A DNA stretch of 64,000 nt, from assembly GCA_012295275.1 (NCBI GenBank), contig CM022671.1, forward strand, positions 20,152,822-20,216,821, written 5' to 3'. Within the stretch, counting starts at the first letter, position 1. Each line of letters begins with the position of its first letter. The translations under genes and the position numbers were made by a program. This DNA is from Chrysomallon squamiferum. Its lineage: Eukaryota; Mollusca; Gastropoda; Neomphalida; Peltospiridae. Under the pieces are notes generated by a model that saw nothing but the letters and a program-made list of their open reading frames with translations, ran no database searches and had not been told where the DNA came from. Positions 56,984 to 64,000 of the stretch are shown in pieces.

Positions 56984-58328
56984 AGACTTTTAGAAATAAT
57001 TATTTCTGAGAAAAAATCCACTGGTATCTCTAATAACATATAAAATAACTTCTTACTGTAAAAATGTTTATTAATATTGCAAAAGAATGTCATAATTGTG
57101 TGTCCTGAATATCTGACATTTATTGCACAATCTGCTTTTAACTGCAAACCAAAAACATGAAACTTTCTAAATTTTGACTATTTTGATACAATATAATTTA
57201 AAGAGCAAAATTATTTTTTCATAGTCATACTGAAATAATTATAAACATTCCAAAATCACCCTTCCATAATCAGCTAATATGGGATTTCAACAATAAGAAT
57301 AAAATAATAATTTTAAAAATTCTTGGCAAACAAATCCATACAGCATAAAATTATTATTCTTTCTATAAAAGATTATACTATATGAAATTAAAATAAAGTA
57401 CAATAAAGTAAAGTCAGTAAGTAAAATTAAATAAAAGATAATACTTGGAGAGATCTCCACTGATTTTCATTAGTTTACTTTATTTCACAAATAAACCAGT
57501 TTTAAAAAACAATACTCTTTATTTCTGTTTTTAAAAATTCATACTCTTATTACGAATTTGATGGTGTACAGGCTTAAGGCATTCCATATTTCATTATTAC
57601 ATACACACACAAAATCCTCTAAGGTAAAATAAGCAAAAACACCTGTAAAAATCCACATTAATGAGCAAACTGTTTTCTTTGAGTAGTCCACATAAAAAAA
57701 CATAAAACTGAATTATAAAACAAACATTAATAAAACACATAATAATTTTAAAGATTTAGTTATTTGGATCACCAGTCAAAACAATAATAATAAAAGGTTT
57801 CAGATTTCATTAAATATCTGAAAATTTAACATTCAGAAAGAATAATAAAACAAAAACAAATTCAATATGTTCTTTGCAACAGTTAATCTATATCCAAAAT
57901 TACACATTTTTGTTAACAGTTAAAATACAACAATAAAGATATAAGCTTCAACAAATATATATTTATAATAATAAATATGTTGTTTTTATGCAACACAAAT
58001 ACACAGACCATGTGTTGCACCTTATATACATATATGTATACATATATATTAAAAATATATTAATATTATTCACTAACAATAAAATTATTTACATTTTGAA
58101 TACATAATAAATACATATAGGTGGACAAAAGATTTACCTACATTTTAAAAAATAACTTGATGATATCAGAATGACAAATCAAATTATTATGAACTATGAA
58201 TATAATATATATAAGCAGATCTATAGCATATATATACGTGTGTGTGTGTATGTGTGTGTGAGTTTGTGTTGACAAACACACACACACACACATATATATT
58301 TTTAAATTTTGTTATTGTTTAAATGCGT

Positions 58329-58454
58329 AGCTAGAATTTAATTCTAAATCTGTAAATCTCTAAAATATGACACACCTTCACTTCACACACACACACACTA
58401 AGTGAAGGTGTGTCATATTTTAGAGATTTACAGATTTAGAATTAAATACTAGCT
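58329..58454. repeat. Near-perfect 55-bp inverted repeat with CA-rich loop
   Basis: Arms 58329-58383 and 58400-58454 match at 54 of 55 positions by my reading. The 16-nt loop is mostly CA repeat, and more CA repeats lie outside both arms. No open frame. Confidence 0.92.
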
Positions 58455-59263
58455 AAGCACACACACACAAGAGTTTAAGATGTTTTGACATTGAAGAATT
58501 ATAACTATTTTGAAAACTACAGCCAATTACTATCAATGATCATGAACAAATTCAGCCACAAATTAAAGAGAACATGAACTGCTCTACTCTTTCTTTCTGA
58601 ATCTACAAATTAATACTGATAATGTAAACATTTTAACCATGGTCCATCATTTGAGCACTATTATCATTTGAACAAATGTTGGTTACCAACTATACTAAAT
58701 TCTTTCTGAATATTTAATGAATTTTTAACTGCAAATGAACAGCTATATTTATTTATTTATTTATATATTTACTATTATTATTATTCGTTTTTTTTTAAAT
58801 TTTTAATTAATTTTTTTTATATGATAATCCAAGAGGTATGCAATATGATACAAGAATTAAATAGGATAGGGTGAATGTTCCATTTTTTCCAAAAATATTT
58901 GAAAATTTTCCTCTTCAACATATGTAACCTACAGATCTTCATTGTTAACCAGTTAAAACTAACATTGTATTGTATTAATAATACGAATTCTGTCATGATT
59001 AAAATGTATAAGCATAAGAATTTTATCTTCAGTATATCTGTCATTCCAACAAGTCTTCAATTTTAATTAATTAAAACGAATTAACAGGGTATTTCCTATT
59101 AAAAATAAAACAAATGGATAATAAATATTGTCAAGCATAAAATCATGATAATATTTTTTGTTTTTATTGGCATTTGTTATGTCTCCTTTTCAAAATCATG
59201 TTAAAACAAAAACAATGATGTTTTCACTCAGTATTTTTCACAAAATGAATCAGTTGATGGTGC

Positions 59264-59380
59264 TCAAATGGACTTACTTGCCTCAGACTGTCTCAGTAGT
59301 GTTCAAATGGACTTACTTGCCTCAAACTGTCTCAGTAGTGTTCAAATGGACTTTCCTCAAACAGTATACAACATATTAAA
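59264..59380. repeat. 39-bp minisatellite, about 2.7 copies
   Basis: TCAAATGGACTTACTTGCCT-type units start at 59264, 59303 and 59342, period 39 bp. Because 39 is a multiple of three, a repeated peptide appears in an open frame, but nothing else supports a gene. Confidence 0.85.
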
Positions 59381-59978
59381 ACAGAATAGTCAGTATTTTC
59401 AAACAATAAAATAATAGCACTGAAAATGCTCATTATTTAATTGATGAAACAATACTATGTAAGTAACTTTATCAAAATAAATGCGCTCTCATTTTAGTGA
59501 CCCCAATATTCAAATACATTAATGGAGCATTCATTCATCAATCAGTTCATTGTATTACTAACAAATATAATTATCTGGAATGTAAATGTATATTCTAAAT
59601 CAATGTTTTATTAGCAAATTAACAATTATTTTAAAAATGAATTAAAATTTAAGCCAAAACATAATGGCATTCAATCACCTGATTCAATTTTTCTTTTAAT
59701 TTTCTTTTGATTTTTATAAATAATTCAAACAAATGAAATTTCTGCATGTCAGTTTTAATGAAATATATCATATCATAGTAATAGTATTCTATCTGAATTA
59801 AAGACAATATCATGATCAATTTCACAATGAATGTCTGATCTATAAATGTTATACTGCTTGAATGTCAGTAACATCCTCCAATTTCAGTTATGCCAATTTC
59901 CATCTGTGTCCAAAAATCCAACTTTACACAAATTTACCACGTCTTTTCTTTTTCCATAAATTTTTATAAAATAATAAT

Positions 59979-60012
59979 AATGATGATTATGATGATGATA
60001 ATGATGATGATA
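59979..60012. repeat. (GAT)n-like trinucleotide tract
   Basis: Imperfect GAT/AAT units over about 35 bp. Confidence 0.8.
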
Positions 60013-60969
60013 AGCTGAAAAAGAACAGTGAGATCTGAATCTATAAATTGATATCAGTAATTAAAAATGTTCAGATTGTTCTTTTTTCAAAAATAAATGT
60101 TTATATGTATTGTTTTTGTTATTAAATTTTAAAAGAATCAAAGACTAAACTGTCATGTAATTTGTATTAATATTTTCTGATTGTGATGTAGAATGAAGTT
60201 TAAAAAGTTCCAAAATCCAAAACTTTTTTCTTTTTGAGCAGCCAAGAAAGTGATAGTCTTTCTGATGGTCTAGGGTACACAGATCATTTCATGCACAAAA
60301 TTATTAAAGATATATAAAATAACCTGTAGACTATGTATATAAACTTTATAAGAAATTTAAATATATTTCATGTTTAGTCTTGGGTCTTATTTTCTGGCTA
60401 TCGTCTTATATCTCTGAAAACCAAGACTCTTCCTGGTCCAGGCATATTGGATAAGGGACGCTAATTCTGTAACTTGTTAATTTAAAATAAATAAATAAAT
60501 AAATAAAGTTTAGATTGAAATAAGCTAACAAAGTATTTTCATTCTGACTCTTGGTTGATTTATATAAAATTTGATCATGGTATATTAAAAAGAAAAGGAA
60601 AAAAGGATTCTAAATATAAACCAGAATTAAACTGTAAAATAAACTTGATTTGTACATTATAATACTGAGAAAAACAAATTCACAATTTACATACCTAAAT
60701 GATATGGAATATTAGTCATAATTTACAGTATATTTGTATCTACATACATATGTATATACACATTCATATACACATACATGTTTATGTATGTGTATATGTG
60801 TGAATGTGTGTATTACATCATACAGAACTATACATTATAATGATACACATTCCAAAATAATTTTCTATCCAGACTAACTATATATCATAATATTAATTTG
60901 TACAATAATTATAAATTGTTGAATATCAGTTGTTCGTATTCTTATGTACATGTTTATATGTAAATATAC

Positions 60970-60971
<2 letters not shown>

Positions 60972-61011
<40 letters not shown>
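60972..61011. repeat. (CA)n microsatellite
   Basis: About 20 CA units. Confidence 0.95.
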
Positions 61012-61012
<1 letters not shown>

Positions 61013-61595
61013 TTTAAATACATTAAACAGTATCAATATCTAAATGCAGTGAAAGAACTTTGAGAAACACAGTAAGTAAATACATTCTTTAAATATCCAC
61101 ATGTGTTCATCTACATTAATTTCTACATATGTCTGAACATACATTATCATTCTTGTCACTGTGTATTTCTATCAAATAATATTATCCACAGCAAATAAAT
61201 TCTGACTAGTACATTTTTGCAATTTAGTAAAAATGTATCAATGGTCCTAAAATTTGGCATTAAAAATGCAACAATTTAAAATTATTTTAATAGGAAAACA
61301 CTGCAGTATGTTGAACCTCTAATGTCATTAAGAATTTTGTGAACATGCCAAAAAAAAAATCAACCAAAAAATAAAATAAAATAATAATAATAATAATAAA
61401 ATAATAATAAGAAGTAAGAAACAAATCTGATAAAAGTAAAATTAATTGTTCTTTTTAATAAATTTCATGGCCATTTCCGCCATAATGAAAAAGAAAGACA
61501 ACTCAGTTCAAACTATTTAAATTAATTTAGAAACTTTTTCCCTGTATTGTATTAATAAGAAAATGTGATGACATTGCAAGAAAGAAAACTCATGA

Positions 61596-61597
61596 CA

Positions 61598-61648
<51 letters not shown>
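61596..61648. repeat. (CA)n microsatellite
   Basis: About 26 CA units, followed by degenerate CA-rich sequence. Confidence 0.95.
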
Positions 61649-62547
61649 AAACACACACATGCACAAAGGTGCACATGCAAAAACACATGTAAAATGCAAA
61701 ATATCTCACCTTAAAAATATAGAATTCATAATTTCATTAAAAATTTTAAAATTTTCTTTTTAATAACAAAAAAAAACTAAATTTTTCATTAAGCACTAAC
61801 ATTCTGAAGAATAATATTTGTTTTAACAATCATTATACTGTATAATAAGTAGCACTTGATGAAATAAACAGTTCAGTTACAACAGATAAAACAACTTATA
61901 TCTGTCTGAGATCAATAACTTAAGAAAGACAAATTTGTTGGAATTATAATTTCTCAATGGGACTTGAAAACATATATTAGATGTTGTATACAAAATACCT
62001 AATATGTGCTGTGTACCTTTTATAGAGATTCTGGAGCTGTCAGTATGGAGAAAAAATCATCCTTATTTGATAAACCACAAAATATACTCATAATAACAAG
62101 AGTTGAGCAGCAGCCATTAAAACAGACAGATTTGAATCTGTCAGTTTGTGTTATTTTAAATCATATCCTACTATATAAGTAACATACAGTAAAAGAGTTA
62201 TATCTATTCATCCAATATTTTTTAATTTGTTCTCTGTGAGCACATGTACAAGGCACCAAAATACTGAGTTAACATAATATCTCATACTTTTCTTTATCAC
62301 AAAACTGATTCAGTTTATAGACATGTGTATGTTTGTAACTGAAGTCAGTGTATTGAATATTGTGTATTACAATTTCCACAGGCAGATATTTAAAAACAAA
62401 TGTAAGATTTTTTTATGACACACAATAAGCTGCTGTTATGTGTCACAATTCTGCAACTATGTAAGAAAAACGTCTGATAGATTCTGTTAAAAAAATATTT
62501 AACTTCAATTTATTTGATTCTCTAACATTTTATTGAGTAATTATTTC

Positions 62548-62550
<3 letters not shown>

Positions 62551-62583
<33 letters not shown>
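62551..62583. repeat. Poly(A) run
   Basis: 33 consecutive A. Could be a retroposed tail, but no flanking element or target-site duplication was recognised. Confidence 0.9.
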
Positions 62584-62587
<4 letters not shown>

Positions 62588-63883
62588 TTATGGTTCTTTT
62601 GATATTTAAAAAATAACACATCAACAGATCTATTTTCTGCCCGTGTCCAAAAATATTTGGAGTCCCCTGAACTAAAATATTGTTTTTACAGGTATCTGCA
62701 ATGATTATGTTGGGCATATGAAAATATGCTATTATGCTAATAACACATCACTGTATAATCAAGTACTTTATAGTTGTATGGCACACACTGTGATTACGAC
62801 AAAACAATTTTATCAGTATCAAAATAATTAATATTTGTATTATAAATACTCAGTTTGTTATTTCTCAGACATTTTCTGTTTTTCTCTTGGGAAAAATGAC
62901 AAATTAAATTTTTTATTTTTTAATAATATACTACTGAATCCACAGAGAGTTTATGATAAGAATATTCTGTTTTCTCCTTATTTTTTTTTTCTCTTTAACA
63001 CATACTTTAAATAACCAAATTATTTGTTTCAAACATTTTTTATTTCACCTAGATTCAAATCATATCAATTGGCAGATGAATTATTTCTTCATATATTTCA
63101 AAGAAGTTTTTAATTTGTCTTGGTAATACATATATTAATTAATATATTTACTTATTATTTATATATGTTGTTGTTGTTGTTTGTTTTGTTTCATTTTTGT
63201 TACATTCAAATTTGCTTCAACATTGTTTTGTAATTCAGGATTTGGAAACATTTTACCAATTTTTAAATTATTATTATTATTTGGTTATTTATTTATAATG
63301 CCATGGTAATTTCTAAAATTACTGCATGTGGCTGTATTTAAATTAAAAAAAAGACAACTAAAATAACAACAACAACAATAACAATAATAATAATAATAAT
63401 CAAATAATAAAAAATTATATTATTTAAGCTTCAATATTGGTGAATATGATCCTAGAATATCATAATTTTTATTTATTTATTGAGAGTTTTTTTTTATATT
63501 TTAATTTAATATCATTTTTTCATTTAGCTGTTTGGTAAGATCTAAACCATATGCATATTGTAACTTACATATTGTTATGAATAAATTATGTGTACATATT
63601 GAAGAAATGGTATAATTTTGTGACCATAAAGGGCAAACATAATGCTGAATTCATCAGTTTATGATATATAAATCTATGGTGCTGTTTGATTTTTTAGTGG
63701 TGTTACCTGGAATCAATGTTTACCCTGATGTTTTTTTAAAAAAGAAAAATATTAGATTTGTTTTTAACTGGTCCTGTAAAAAAACTGAAAACCTTTCCTT
63801 AATAAAATGATGAATTTGTTTCCAGCTATATTTACAGTATAAATGACAAAGTGTTTAATAACACTATTTAAAATAATAATAAC

Positions 63884-63889
63884 AGCAAC

Positions 63890-63941
<52 letters not shown>

Positions 63942-63960
63942 TCATCCAAATTCTGAAAGA

Positions 63961-63990
<30 letters not shown>
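63884..63990. repeat. (AAT)n array followed by poly(T)
   Basis: About 19 AAT units to 63941, then 20 bp of unique sequence, then about 28 T. Confidence 0.93.
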
Positions 63991-63997
<7 letters not shown>

Positions 63998-64000
63998 AAA

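Larger units (their letters stand above)
52336..64000. other. Probable long TBC1D25 3' UTR, then intergenic repeats
   Basis: No coding exon supported on either strand across 11.7 kb. The first part may be TBC1D25 3' UTR; polyadenylation-like AATAAA/ATTAAA strings occur repeatedly, for example 56066-56071. Later parts contain diverged repeats at 56623-56983, a strong hairpin at 58329-58454, a 39-bp minisatellite at 59264-59380 and several microsatellites. Open frames here are short and of AT-driven composition. Confidence 0.55.

Noticed and set aside
56935-59066. Several 60-75 codon frames downstream of TBC1D25
   Set aside because: Low-complexity AT-rich composition, on both strands at once, with no homology or splice signals.

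Overview
This is a eukaryotic, almost certainly metazoan, nuclear window. It is very AT-rich and dense in microsatellites: (GT)n, (CT)n, (GA)n, (ATT)n and a pentamer array. Its genes are split by GT/AG introns of roughly 75 bp to 3 kb. Gene content and one exon duplication suggest a lophotrochozoan, most likely a mollusc. That is inference; no lineage marker is decisive.

Layout. 2.6-11.5 kb, minus: COQ2, the polyprenyltransferase of ubiquinone synthesis. It carries two homologous, mutually exclusive versions of one exon, as described for animals that switch between ubiquinone and rhodoquinone. 12.6-16.6 kb, minus: an RPA34/POLR1G-like RNA polymerase I subunit. 17.6-29.3 kb, plus, head-to-head with POLR1G: MDM1, a microtubule/centriole protein of 17 exons. 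33.0-33.8 kb, plus: a possible small secreted Cys-rich peptide gene, incomplete as read. 34.5-38.4 kb, minus: TRMU, the mitochondrial tRNA 2-thiouridylase. 38.4-46.2 kb: intergenic and repeat-rich, with inverted repeats, a MITE-like element and a possible transposase relic. 46.2-52.3 kb, plus: TBC1D25, a Rab GAP of autophagy. 52.3-64 kb: no coding signal; probable long 3' UTR followed by repeats, including a 55-bp near-perfect hairpin.

The genes are ordinary housekeeping genes and form no operon or joint pathway, although COQ2 and TRMU both serve mitochondria. The most interesting signal is the COQ2 exon pair. Reading frame enforces a choice: using both exons, or neither, meets a stop codon within four codons. 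The two versions differ at the Ala/Ser position in the second aspartate-rich motif that distinguishes ubiquinone-type from rhodoquinone-type COQ2. All exon borders come from reading splice sites and protein family resemblance by eye; no alignment or transcript data were available.
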